Source of the DNA: Nelumbo lutea
Taxonomy: Eukaryota > Streptophyta > Magnoliopsida > Proteales > Nelumbonaceae
NCBI GenBank assembly: GCA_022828595.1
Contig: JAKGHH010000004.1
Span: 52,378,922 to 52,442,921 of the forward strand
Direction of reading: 5' to 3'
Length of the DNA stretch: 64,000 nucleotides
Below the pieces are notes generated by a model, which ran no database searches, was not told the origin of the DNA, and saw only the letters and a list, made by a program, of their open reading frames with translations. Positions 21,401-33,400 of this stretch are shown in pieces. A program made the translations under genes and the position numbers. Position 1 is the first letter of the stretch. Every line of letters starts with the position of its first letter.

Positions 21401-24400
21401 AAGAGCTCAAGGTCAAAATTAAGGAATGGAATTCTCTCCACTTTGGTAGGCTAGAAGAGAAGCAGCAGCAGTTGATAAGTAAAATAGAGGAGTTAGATGC
21501 CAAGGAAGAAAGAGGACGTTTTGGGGACCGAGATAAAGAAATGAGGTGGGAGTTAAAGAAGAGCCTGGAGGACATAATCTTCAAAGAAGAAGTAAGTTGG
21601 AGCAAAAATCTAGACACAAATGGGTGAAGGAAGGAGATAGGAATACAAAATTTTTTCATGCAATAGCCAATGGCAGAAGAAAGAAGAACATCATATCTAA
21701 GCTGGTTGTTGATGGGACAGTTTTAACACAACAACAAGAGATTGTCGGGGCTTTTGTGGAACACTTTAAATCCATCTTTAGAAAGCCTCTGCAGAAGAGA
21801 TTAAGGATTGAAGGGTTGGATTGGCCTAAGCTCCCTAATGAGTTGATGTTGTGGCTGGAAAGAGAGTTTGACTTGGAAGAAATCAGAGAAGCCATTTTCT
21901 CTATGGATAGATCCAAAGCCCCGGGCCCTGATGGCTTCACGATGGCCTTTTATCAAGATTGTTGGGAGATAATTAAGGCTGACATTCAAGAAGTGTTCTT
22001 GGAATTCTTTGAAAGAGTTGTGATGAACCCAGGCCTGGATTTTACTTTTATTGCTCTAATACTGAAGAAGGTTGGGGCTTCTCATCCTAAAGAGTTCAGA
22101 CCCATAAGTTTGGTTAACAGCCTCTACAAGATCATTGCTAAGGTGTTATCCAGAAGAATTAGAGAGGTGCTCCCCTCGATCATCTCCCACAACCAAGGTG
22201 CCTTCGTGACAAATAGACAAATTGTGGACCAAATCTTAATTGCAAATGCTAGTGTGGAAGACTACAAATGTAGAGGTGAGAAAGGCGTAGTGTGTAAGTT
22301 GGACTTGGAGAAGGCATATGATCTGGTTGATTGGTCTCTGTTGTTGGAAGTGCTAGAGTCTTGCGGTTTTGGGCAGAGGTGGTGTAAGTGGATTATAGGG
22401 TGCATTAGGACTTGCCATTATTCTGTGTTAGTAAATAACAAGGTGGTGGATCACTTTCCAGCTATGTGGGGTATTAGGCAAGGGGACCCTCTCTCCCCTT
22501 TTCTCTTTACCCTAATTGCTGAAGTGCTAGGGAGGCTTATTGAGAGGGTAGACTCCAGAAATCTGATAAGTGGTTGGAGAGTGGGGAGGGATAGGGTTCT
22601 GGTCACTCACCTACAATTTGCAGATGACACAATTCTGTTTTGTGTTGGACAGGAGATTAGCTGGGTGTGCAATATGAAGATGGCGATTAGGGTGTTTGAA
22701 CAAATGACCAACCTCAAGGTAAATCTGGGTAAGAGTTGTGTGATTGGTATTAATATGAGTGAGGGAGAGGTTGAGGAAAGGGCTTGAGTGTTAGGATGTG
22801 AGATAGCTCATTGGCCATTGAAGTACTTAGGGCTTCCTTTGGGAGACAATCCCAGAAAAAGGAGCTTTTGGAATCCGGTGATTGATAGGTTCACTAAAAG
22901 GCTAGCTTCCTGGAAGAAGAACTACTTGTCTCTGGGGGGCAGGATAACACTGATTAAGTCAACTTTGGCAAACCTTCCAGTATATTTCTTGTCAGTGTTC
23001 AAAATCCCAGAAGGAGTTTGTAGGGAGTTGGAAAAATTAATGAGGGACTTTTTATGGGAACCTGGGGAGGAGAGAAAGGACCGTATAGTTAGGTGGGATC
23101 TAGTTACAAGACCTAAAAGTGAAGGGGGACTGGGGTTGGGAAGTTTGCGGAAGAAGAATGAAGCTCTTCTAGGGAAATGGTAATGGAGATGGTCCAAAGA
23201 AAAAGAAAATTTGTGGGCTAAAATAATCCTAAGTATTCATGGGCAAGAGGTAGATGGCTGGGATCCGGGACTATCATCTAGGGCTTCAAGAGCCTCCCCT
23301 TGGAAGTCGATTCATGCTGTCCTGCAGTCTTTTATTCCATTTATCAGGTACGATCTTGGTTCTGGTTTGGCTATACTTTTTTGGGAACACACTTGGGTGG
23401 GGGATTTTCCCTTGAAAGAGCAGTTTTCTTCTTTGTTTGCTCTGTCTAGGTTTAAAAATGAACCAGTAGCAACATTTGCTAACTTGTCTAATTCTGCTAC
23501 TGGTTGGAACTTAGGTCTCAGAAGGGCTCTCAGAGATTCTGAGTTGGAACCCATTTCGAATCTGCTTAAAATCTTGGATGAAGTAGTCCTTGAACCTTCC
23601 ACTGTGGACTCTAGGATGTGGTCTCTTGTTCCCTCGGGTATCTTCTCCTGCTTCTCCTTCTTCAAAGCATTGAAACAGTCTAGTCCGGTACCTGGGCCTC
23701 CTTTTCCAGTTTGGGAAGTTTGGGGTAGCCCCATCCCTCCTAGGGTAGGTGCTTTTTGTTGGGAAGCAATCCTAGAAAATTGTAACACTTGTGACCTACT
23801 TCAAAAGAAAAGGCCTAATTGGTGTTTATCCCCACACTAGTGCATCTTATGTAAGAAGAATGGTGAAAGCTGCTATCACTTGCTTGTCTCTTGCCCTTTT
23901 GTTTCAGATTTTTGATGTTGGTTCTTTTCTTTATTTGGTTGCAGGTGGCCCTCCCCTTTAAGTGTGCAAAGCTTGTTTAGCTCCACTCCAATGAGGGGTC
24001 TAAAGAAGAGAGGTAAAATTTTGTGGAGATGCGCTAGAGTTGCTGTTTGCTGGACGGTCTGGGAAGAAAGAAATCAAAGATTATTTCATGAAAAAGAGAA
24101 AAGCAGGGAAGCCCTCATAGAACTTGTATATGTTAGGGTGGCTCATTGGGCCAACTCTTTGAAGCTTTTTGAAGCCTATTCAGTAGGAGACATCATTAGA
24201 AACTAGGAAGAAGTGGCTCAGTCAGCTCCTATGTCCAGTGATATCAGACCTGTTTGGACTCCACTAGACTTGGGTTTCATCAAATTGAACTTTGATGGTA
24301 GTAGTGAAGGAAATCCAGTCCCTTCAGGCATAGGTGGTATTTTCAGGAATAAAGAAGGGCAAATTATTGCTATGTTCTCAGGACCTATAGGCTGGGGGGG

Positions 24401-27400
24401 TTCTCTGAGAGCTGAAATCCTAGCAGTTGTAGAAGGAGTCAAAAGGGCTAAGCAGTTGAATATTAGCAAGTTGCTGGTGGAAGGTGACTCCCAACTGACT
24501 ATTAGATGGTTGCTGATGGAAGAGTCCAGTATGTGGAAGTTCTCAAATGAAAGAAAGAAAATCAAGCAACTAACTCAGAACATGACCATAAGGTTTCAAT
24601 GGGCTAAGAGGAGTACCAACTCCATGGCTAACTCCTTGGCTAAACAGGGGGTGGGAAGATCTAATTTGTTTTGGGCTATTCTGTAATATGTTTTTTCGGA
24701 TTTGAAAGGAAGGGTTTAGACATTTTGCCCCTCCTTTCTGGTTGTATCTTACCTCTTTTAATAAAAGTGCTGTTATTGATAAAAAAAAAATATCGATGAT
24801 TACAAATCTGATGAGTATGAAGATGATATGGAATTTCCAAATGAAGAAGAGGGAAATGATGAGGAAGAATGAATGCTGGAATGAGGAAAAAGAATCAAGA
24901 ATGGATCAATGGAGTCAATGGACATATGAGAATATATGATTTTGAGATTTTGTATAGGCAGTAAACTTGCTTTTTGTATAGGTTGTGCAGTGCTGGGAAT
25001 GATGATTGATAAAAGAACCTTTTTTTTTTATATTAGAAAATTAATATTGCATATTTAAATACCTAATATATAGCTTGTTTTTTGAAATAATTTTCAAATC
25101 TGATTCCTTACTTGCTTATTACAATAAACAATTAATTTTTATATTGATTTTGTTACATGTGAGTGTAACGGTGTGAGCCATGGAGAGGATAATGATACCA
25201 AGAGGTAAGTGTCTTTTAAGTGTTAACTTCATTAATGCTGATTTCTTAATTTTATACTTAACTACTTATTGCATATTTTCCTGATTAACCAATTGAATCA
25301 TTGCTGATTGCATATTCTTTAATTCTTTTATATTTAATGCTGATTGCATTTTGCATATTCTATAATTCTTTTATATTTAATCATGCTGATTTCATAATTT
25401 TTATATTGAATCATTGCTGATTTCATACTTTATCAATTTATGAGTTTATCTCTAATTTTTATTTCTGTAGATTCAAGATTGATCATTTCCTGATTCATTA
25501 ATTTCAGATTTCTGATAAGCTGATTACATTACCTCTAATGAGTAATGTCTAATAATTTAACTATCTAATTCTAACCAATTGAGCTAATAATTAAGTAATT
25601 AACTTTGTTTTTTTATATTTTCCTGATTTCTTAGAATTTTTACATGTTTTTTTTTCTATTTTTTAGTTTTTTTTTTAATTTTGTGTGCCTTTTTTAAAAA
25701 GGTGCGCACCTCACCTTGTGCCTCAGGCGCATTTGGAACCTGTTGCTTTTTGTGCGCCTTTCGCTTTTAAAACACTATTACTGCCATCCAAGGCAGTATT
25801 ATTTATATGTTAAACATAACAGTAGGTAAAAGGACAAAAATGCCCCTGCTACCTACAATAGTACAAGTAAGCAAGTATAAATGCAAGAAATAAGGACCCC
25901 CCCCTTTCAACTAATGTTATGCATCTTTATTCTTCTTAATATAAAAGATTTTTATTAAAAATAAAGAAAAAATGAGATCCCTCCTTCCTCTTCATCCTCC
26001 TCCTAACCCCCCTCCTCTTAAGGAGGCTTATGCCTCCTTGTGTTCAGAAGGCTTATGCCACTTGCATTCTAAACTATGCCTCACGCCTCTAGGTAGTGGA
26101 ATGCCTTGCGTCATGCCTCTGCTTTTCAAAACATTGGTTGTGACTGTAGAGGATGCCGGATCCATGGTTTCAAATGTCGCTAATGTCGCCCGACATATGA
26201 CGATGTCGAGGCTCACTGACATGAAAATGGATGGTAATATAAAAATTACATTATGTCAGAAATGTCGACCAAATCGGTCCAAATAACCAAAAAAATACAG
26301 TTTTCCCTATTATGTCAACAAGATGTCGACTAATGTACATTAAAAATATAATATATTAGTATATTATATTAATATAATACAGTATATTAATATAGATTAT
26401 TCCATTAATATTTCTATTTAATATTTCAAATAAAATATTTATAAAAAGAATTAACAAAATATAAAAACAAAAGAATAATTTAATTACTTTATAAGATAAA
26501 ACATAAAATACTTTTCAAGTAATAAAATATTAACTAATTAGTATTTTTTAAAATATTTATTAAAATCAGAAAATGTTTATTAAATTTTCTAATAAACCAT
26601 ATTCTACATTTAATATAAAAAATCAGAATAAATTTAATAAATTTTATACTAAATCATAATTTATTATAAATTTAGTATTAACAATCATAATAAATTCATT
26701 AAGCTTTATAAGAAATCAGAATTTATCATAATCTTAATACTACAAAAAGGAGAATCAGTTTATTAAATTTATAATAAAACATAATGTATTATAACTTTAA
26801 TATTTAAAAAATCATAATAAATGTATTTCTATTTACTAGTGTGAAATAAATATATTAGAATTTATAATAAATCAGAACTAAAAATAAGAAAAGAAAATAT
26901 CAGATAACCTTGTAAAAACATCAAAATGCATAATAAATCAGTAAATCGTCATTTACTAATTTGTTATTGATCTTAGTTTCTTAGCTTTATATAATGGTTG
27001 GAAATAAGATAATAGTCTAGAAATATGAATTAATGCTTCTTTTATCATTTTAAAAAATATTTTTGCATATTTCCACATATTTCATAATATTTCCACAATG
27101 TCTCTAATTTTTACAATATTTCCCCTCGACATTTCCGACGTTTCTGACATATGTCCTATATTTTGGTAAGCGACATTTCCATTGACATCGACATTTTAAA
27201 CCTTGGCTGGATCAACTGGTTGAGTATCACTGACTTCACTACCACCAACAATTGCATGATTAGCCCATGTGGATGGTGGGCAATGTAAACCATAACAAAA
27301 GTTAACTGTCTTTTTCTCCCATAGTGCGTGCACTTCCTTGTTGTGCTCCCCCTTCCTTTTTCACGGCCTGCCCTTGACTCATGACCTCCTCCACTGGTAC

Positions 27401-30400
27401 GACCACCCATAGGATTACCACGGCCTCCCTTAACTGTACGACCACCTCCTTTGTGCCCATAAGAACCACCTCGAGTACTAGCCAGTGCTGTTCTGTCGGA
27501 AGTTATGTTACTCTCTGCGGGACTAAGAGATATCCTACGGAGACGGGCAAACACTTCTTCTAGACTAGGGAGAGAAGACCCTCCCAATATTTGTGCTTTG
27601 ACAGGTTCATACTCTACTTTCAGTCCCACCAAGAACCATGTAATATCTAGTTGTTCCCTTTGTTCTTGCTGAATTTTAACGTCCAGTGTTAAGGGATGAT
27701 AGACGTTAAGTTCATTCCGAAGATTTTTCATGTTGGCATAATATTCTTCATGAGCCTGATTTCCCTGCTGCAAACTAAAGTATTCTTGATAAAACTGATA
27801 AACCCTTGTAGTGTTGTCTTGTCCAAAATAGAGTTTCTTGGCATGTGCCCATATATCTCTTGCTGTATCTAAAAACATGAAGCTAACACTGATTTTAGGC
27901 TCCATATTGTTCCACAACCATGTCATGATCTGAGCATCCTCTTGCTCCCAATCACTAAAACCTGGGGATTCAGCACTCGGTTTCTCCTCCTGTACATGTT
28001 TCACTTTCTTCTTAGCCTTCAGAAATACCTCCACCGATTTGGCCCAATACCTCCCAATCATCGTTGAGTTTGATGGATGTCATCTGGACACTTAAAAAAA
28101 TTAGAGGAGATCATCACACTCGATTTCTGGTCACCACTCGAATCATCCACCAACTCCATTTCAATCTGCGAAACTGGTTCTTCCTGTCACACACACACAC
28201 ACACGAGAAGTTTCAACCACTGCACTACTGTTCTTCAACTTCCACACCAGCACACTTATAGTCACCATGAGCTTGCCCTAGCATGCATTCGGCCACTCTG
28301 AACACCACTGATCTGCGTACAGGTAGAATTAAAAACACAGAGAATCCCTCTTGAAACTGCTCATTAGAGGGTTCAGATCACAACTACTGCACCTACTCGA
28401 CCACCACAGCTGTCACACATAGTGACAGCAATCCACACACAATTTTTATTTTTTCTTTGTTCACTCAAACTGCTGCAGTCGTCTACTGTCACCAGAAGTT
28501 AACCCACCAAAACCCTAGATGTTGCCGCAGAAACCTGGGTTTCTTCTCAGTCCTCTAACCCAGATTTCTTACACCAGAATAAAATGAAAAAAAAAGGAGA
28601 GAAGAAAGCTGCAGTCGACTTCTAGTGGTGCTCTGAAACCATGTTAGTGTTCAGCCGAACTGAGAAGAGAGAGAAAGAAGAGAGAGAGGAGAAGAAGAAG
28701 AAGAAGAAGAAAGGAGAAAAGTGTCGAACTGAGAAGACTAAGAGTCTAACTCAGTTGACCATATATTTAGACTTTGTAAATAAGTGTACAAGGACAAATG
28801 CAGCATATAACTCATACATTACTGATATGGAAAAGACTGAAAATGCCCCTGTTTAGTCAACTCTAACAGTTATAATATTATCTCTTGTACTCCACGTAGT
28901 ACTGGTATTGTTCATTGGGGAACATCCCATTCTGGTAAAGTTGTGTTGCTACCCATGGAAATGGAAATATGTCATGGAAATATTAGGGAAAGTAGGGGCA
29001 TGTTAAACCATGGAATTAAGCAATTACATTATTTTGGCCCAATGTTCAACCTTCACTGTTATACTTTCCACAACCATCTCTTTTAACCTTGATGTCCCCT
29101 TGAATATCCTTTTACTTCTTTCCTCCCACAATGACCAGAGAATAGCTGCCTTACTGCATCTCCATGAAAGCCTGTTTTTTCTAGTAAGAAAGGGAAGGAA
29201 AGAAACATCAAACAGCCTTGCAATGTCAATTGGTGGAAGCCATCTATAACCAAAATGAGAAAGAAAACCATTCCCAAATGCTAGGCACAAAACCCAAAGA
29301 AATTAGTAAATGGTGAGTTAACTCTCAACTAGCAAAACAAAGGAAACAAGCTACGTCTACGAGGAGTCACATTGGTGCAACAAGGCAGTGCCTTCAAAGA
29401 AGGCTGTTGGGTTGGTTTCTGGTGAGACATTGCATACATGTCCTCAGGAGGTTTGTGCGCAAAATAAGGTGGTTAGAGGAAGCAGTGATAGAGCACCTTG
29501 TGAATGATGATGCCCAAATGGGAAGGAATTGGTTTGATTTTCATGGGTGGTGAAGAAAGGGCTAGGGAGTACTTTTGAGCTTTGGGGACTGAGGCTGTTA
29601 ACCAGAGACACTCCAAGGACTTGTGTACAGTTTAGAGGAAGAGCAATGCAGTGAGGAGTCCCTGGATAATGCTATGGAACTGTATGACTTTGGTGGCCTT
29701 CCAGGGAGCAGAAATCTGAGGAGACTAGAAGATTTGTATGTTGATAAGCTGGTGCAAGCTGATCCGAAATCTGCTAAAAGTGTGCAAGGGAGATGCAGGA
29801 GTTCATTGTGATGTGATCCAGTACCGTTTGGTTTTGGGTAGCAATCTGGTTGCTAGTTTCTGAAGCTTGGTTTTGTGGAGTTCCTCATCTGGTGTTGGCT
29901 TTGAGGCAATGTTCTTAAGGATGAATTTTGGGTTTGTTTTGGTGCTGAGCTTTTCTCTGTGGGAGGGTTGGCTTTGTGGGGATTTGTATATTTTTTATAT
30001 TGAGGAGGGGGATTTCAGTTTTTGCGGCTCCCCCATCAGATTTGTCCTTTGCAAGTTTGTATTTTCTTTTCTTTTCTTTTCTTTTCCTTTTTTAATATAA
30101 TTTAAACTTAACTACCAAAAAAATTAATGTTTTGACCTAACTTTTTTCTTGCATAAGTTCTTTGATGCTAAGGTCCTTTGGGTGTGGGTTAACATTATAT
30201 GTTTCCACATTTTAGAATTATACATTAGTACTTGGTATATTGTTATTAGGTACCTTGAATTTCTCACAGCTTCAATAATGTTTATTTATTTAATAACTTG
30301 CACAAAAAAATGAAACTTAATGGACCAGTTAATCATGGCTTGTAGGGGTTGGATCAGGTACATTTTCCCTTGTATTTTTGTATCCATTGCGGCTTTCATG

Positions 30401-33400
30401 ATTTGGCACAAGTTTTGCAACAAAGGGAAGCCATTGGAAGCTTTCACAGTTACAGCTCCTCCAACTCGAAATGCTGTAGAACAACTGCTATCATTACAGG
30501 AAGCAATTTCTCAATTTGAAACACTGGTTCAAGCTGGAAATATTATTCTCCTCAAGCTAAGAGCACTCTTGTTTGGTGTTCTTCCTCAGGTTTTCATCTC
30601 AACATACCTAAAGAACCTTAAAGAAATTTTCTTCCTGTAAGCTTCCTGTAAGCTAAGAGCACCCTTTTATATACTTAAATTCCATGTTCTAGTTCCTGTA
30701 AGCTTCCATCTCAACATCTATGCTGTTACCTTTGCAGGGTTAAATTACCTCTTGGTGGATATGCCAAAAAGAAAGTATGATTATCTGATCTGGATTTTTC
30801 CCAAATAGATCAGATATGTTTAAATATGTGGCATCGTAAAATTGTTCAGCACTTGTCTTCATATACTAGTTGTGTGGCACGTGTTGCATGTGCAAGATCA
30901 TATATAGAAGGGGTAATTTTGGTTATTAAACACAATATATAAGGACAAAGATAGGAAATTGAATAAATAGAAGGGGTATTTAAGTATATAAAAGTTAAAA
31001 CATTAACTATAGTTGGGCGTGAAAAATCATCAAAAACGTATTTTATTTAAAAATACAAAATTGATATAAAGGATTATTATTGGCCTGAACCTTTTTTCAT
31101 TAGATTTATGTTCTTTTTTAAGTCTGTATGCTTAATTGCAGATCAATGGAAGATGTATTTTACTAAGAAACTTTTGAACTATTATAGTTGATCAATGGTC
31201 AAATAGACCTTGTTGATTGCAAGCAATAAAAACCACTTTGGATTACTAAATATCCTTTAAGAGGAGACAAAGTATTATAATGTAATAAATTTAAAAAAAA
31301 AATAAGGGTATTACTGAAAGTTGATCATCCAATGATCATTTTGTGCCAAAAATCCAGCAACTAGAAAGATAGGATTTCAAAAATTCATGGAACCCTAATG
31401 CTAAAATTGCACAATATGAAAAGAACTAGTTTTTCTCATTAGACCGATTGGGTTTTTGGACCATGAAAGATCAGATCTTTTTGGATCAAGATTGAGTGCA
31501 TTACCTGATTTTGAATTCCACAAATGCATAATCCGAAGTGGTGCTCACACCCAAGCTTGAATCTTCCTAGTAATACTGCAACAAGTTGAAGATGGTGCAA
31601 CTCTATCCTTATAGTCTTGGATTTCTTCTCCAGAATGTACAACAGCAAAGGTCTGACCTTTCTCACGTTTTTGGGTGGTTTTCTTTACCCAAAACAAAGC
31701 TGCAATAGTGCTACAAACAATGGATAAAAGCTCTGGTAGAATGGGATTCAAAATCTAGCAAAAGGGTCTCACAATGGTGGGATTGAATTCAGCTAGTAAG
31801 GGAGAACATGCATTGTTTGATCCCTTCTCATTCCTCTTTATTTATAGACTTGGGAAGGCTGCAAGAGCCCTCTCCTAATCTATTTACAACTCCTAATTCA
31901 CTTATGATAAGATTAGAGAGAGTCCAGCTCTCTTAAATCAGCCTTAGGTTGGCTCATTGGAATATATTGGAATCCATCTAACTAGTCTAATTAGTCAAAT
32001 CCTAATCTTACTAAACATGTCTAGTCGGGCCAGACACTTAATGGGAGAGCCAACATGTCACATGCTTTATATAAGCTAGTCGGGCCGGACACTTAAGTTT
32101 TAATTAGCCATTATAGGCTAATTCGACCATAACATGGGCTTAAATGATCAGACCTATTAAGTGTCTAAACACTTGAAAATCACTTGGAACCTTACCATCC
32201 TAAAGGCCCATGTCTATTGGTTCAGCTACTGTTATGTGATAATCAAGTCAATATTGTCTAATCAATCACTTGCAATCAATCTCTCTGCTATAAAAACTTG
32301 ACCCACATTAAGGGAATGACTCTTTCCCTCTTTGTCTTTATAACATGGTGTCCAATTTCCAGCACCACTAGATCCTTCATTGATGATTTAGATAATCCTA
32401 GTGCTGGTAGATTTAGGACTCCAAGGAGGAAGTTGTACAAAGTGTTATCTATGTCTTAACATAGTATTGGATCCTATCACATTGATCATCAATCAAGATA
32501 CCTTTCTTAAATATCCCAACATATCTAGATATTTAACCCTAGAAGGATCTCCCTGGTTGGCATATCAAACATAGATAAGTCTGATACTCAATCTGATATC
32601 AATATCAAGTTTAGGGATTAAAAGCAACACTAGTTGTTCCACCTGTCAAAAAGTCCAGGAGCATGTTGGGTTTGGTCCAATTCAATGTTTCTTGTAAACA
32701 CTCACCTTAACACCTTAGGTCACAACCTGAGAAAATGAGACCCATTTCCCCAAGTGTATCCACTGGTTGTGAAGTTTTAAGTCCATATTATAACAATCAT
32801 GTGGTCTCATACATAATACTTTTATGAACTAAGGGCATTTAGCACAACAGTGTTGGAAGGGTTAGAAATCAAATTAAACCTAGCCAAACCAAGTTTAGTG
32901 GTTGACCTAATTTTTAAAATTATTTTTAACCCCAACTGGGAAACAATTTCTCGGTAATTTTGAAATCTGAAATTTCAGGATTGATCTTGCACTAAATTGG
33001 ACCAGATTTGAAGCCAAATTAAAAACTGATTATACCTAATACAGAGTCCACAATCTGCAGCTCTGAGAGTGGTAGTTCATGCCCAATTTCAGTCCCAAAA
33101 TCGGCCTCCAATTGAAGATGGTGCAGTGTGTATGTGAAGCCAATTCAGCAACACCATTACAGCAAAAATAGGTCTCCAACTTGCTTGGATCGAAGTGGGT
33201 ATGTGAACCTGATATGCTATGATGTTTTTCTTGCAAATACACAGTAGAGGACTGATGGAAATCTGCACCAATCATAGTTGGGTCGAATTAGGGTTTTGGG
33301 GAGGCAAAGGGAGAAGAGGAGAGAGTAAGAGAGTGGAGAGAATTGGTGAATTCACCCCTCCCCTCTTAGTCCCTTATATAGAGCACTCTGCTAACTTAAT

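Larger units (their letters stand above)
19625..24787 (+). mobile_element. L1-type LINE, about 5.2 kb, inserted in the hAT transposase, with TSD
   Basis: Flanked by aatatcga at 19617-19624 and 24788-24795; the right copy follows a poly(A) tail. Removing the interval restores a continuous acidic reading frame of the hAT tail, which fixes the boundaries. The element contains part of an acidic ORF1-like region, then endonuclease, reverse transcriptase, a zf-RVT region and RNase H. The 5' end is probably truncated, because no ORF1 CCHC finger is seen. A second copy of the same family lies at 60148-63164. Confidence 0.93.
16966..24870 (+). pseudogene. hAT transposase gene (BED finger, DUF659, dimerisation domain), interrupted by a LINE
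   Basis: First coding exon 16966-17968 begins [20 protein letters not shown] with a BED-type finger ([13 protein letters not shown]...AKEHI...GGRRNVKGC). The DUF659 region follows ([13 protein letters not shown]...[20 protein letters not shown]) with acidic residues of the RNase H-like fold (MSDGW, ITDNAS). The second exon starts at 18063 with [20 protein letters not shown]. Later pieces include [17 protein letters not shown] (about 18643) and the hAT dimerisation segment [28 protein letters not shown] (19001-19105), then [16 protein letters not shown] (19211). Stops at 18320, 18607 and 19278 and a frameshift near 18463 kill it. The LINE splits the acidic tail; it resumes at 24788 and ends at TGA 24868-24870. 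It would cut and paste hAT elements in the nucleus. Confidence 0.88.
27206..28868 (-). mobile_element. copia G, 5' part (LTR, PBS, leader, gag)
   Basis: Minus-strand element: LTR 28868-28642, PBS, leader and gag. It is interrupted at 27205 by the AT-rich hAT element; a short continuation is visible at 26162-26137. Pol and the 3' LTR were not found. Confidence 0.82.
3728..30345 (+). other. 26.6-kb intron of the DUF639 gene, packed with transposable elements
   Basis: The donor gtattt is at 3728 and the acceptor catggcttgtag ends at 30345. Inside are at least six copia elements or fragments, one gypsy fragment, a hAT transposase gene, LINE copies and several MITE-like elements on both strands, with nested insertions. 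No host exon was recognised between the borders. Confidence 0.7.

Noticed and set aside
12417..25773. taactgcc|TAACG at 12417 and ACACTA|ttactgcc at 25773 as the two ends and TSD of one giant hAT element
   Set aside because: The 7/8 flank match is tempting, but the terminal sequences (TAACGCAGGG versus TAGTGTTTTA) do not match beyond the first bases and the sequences outside do not join into one recognisable element.
29623..30100. Short open frames of 62 and 77 codons as host exons
   Set aside because: No family resemblance, stops close by, and the stretch ends in a retroposon-like A tail.
30320..30345. ATG at 30320 as the start of a short gene
   Set aside because: The bases are better explained as the end of an intron (…cttgtag), because the exon at 3615 supplies the missing upstream residues in phase.
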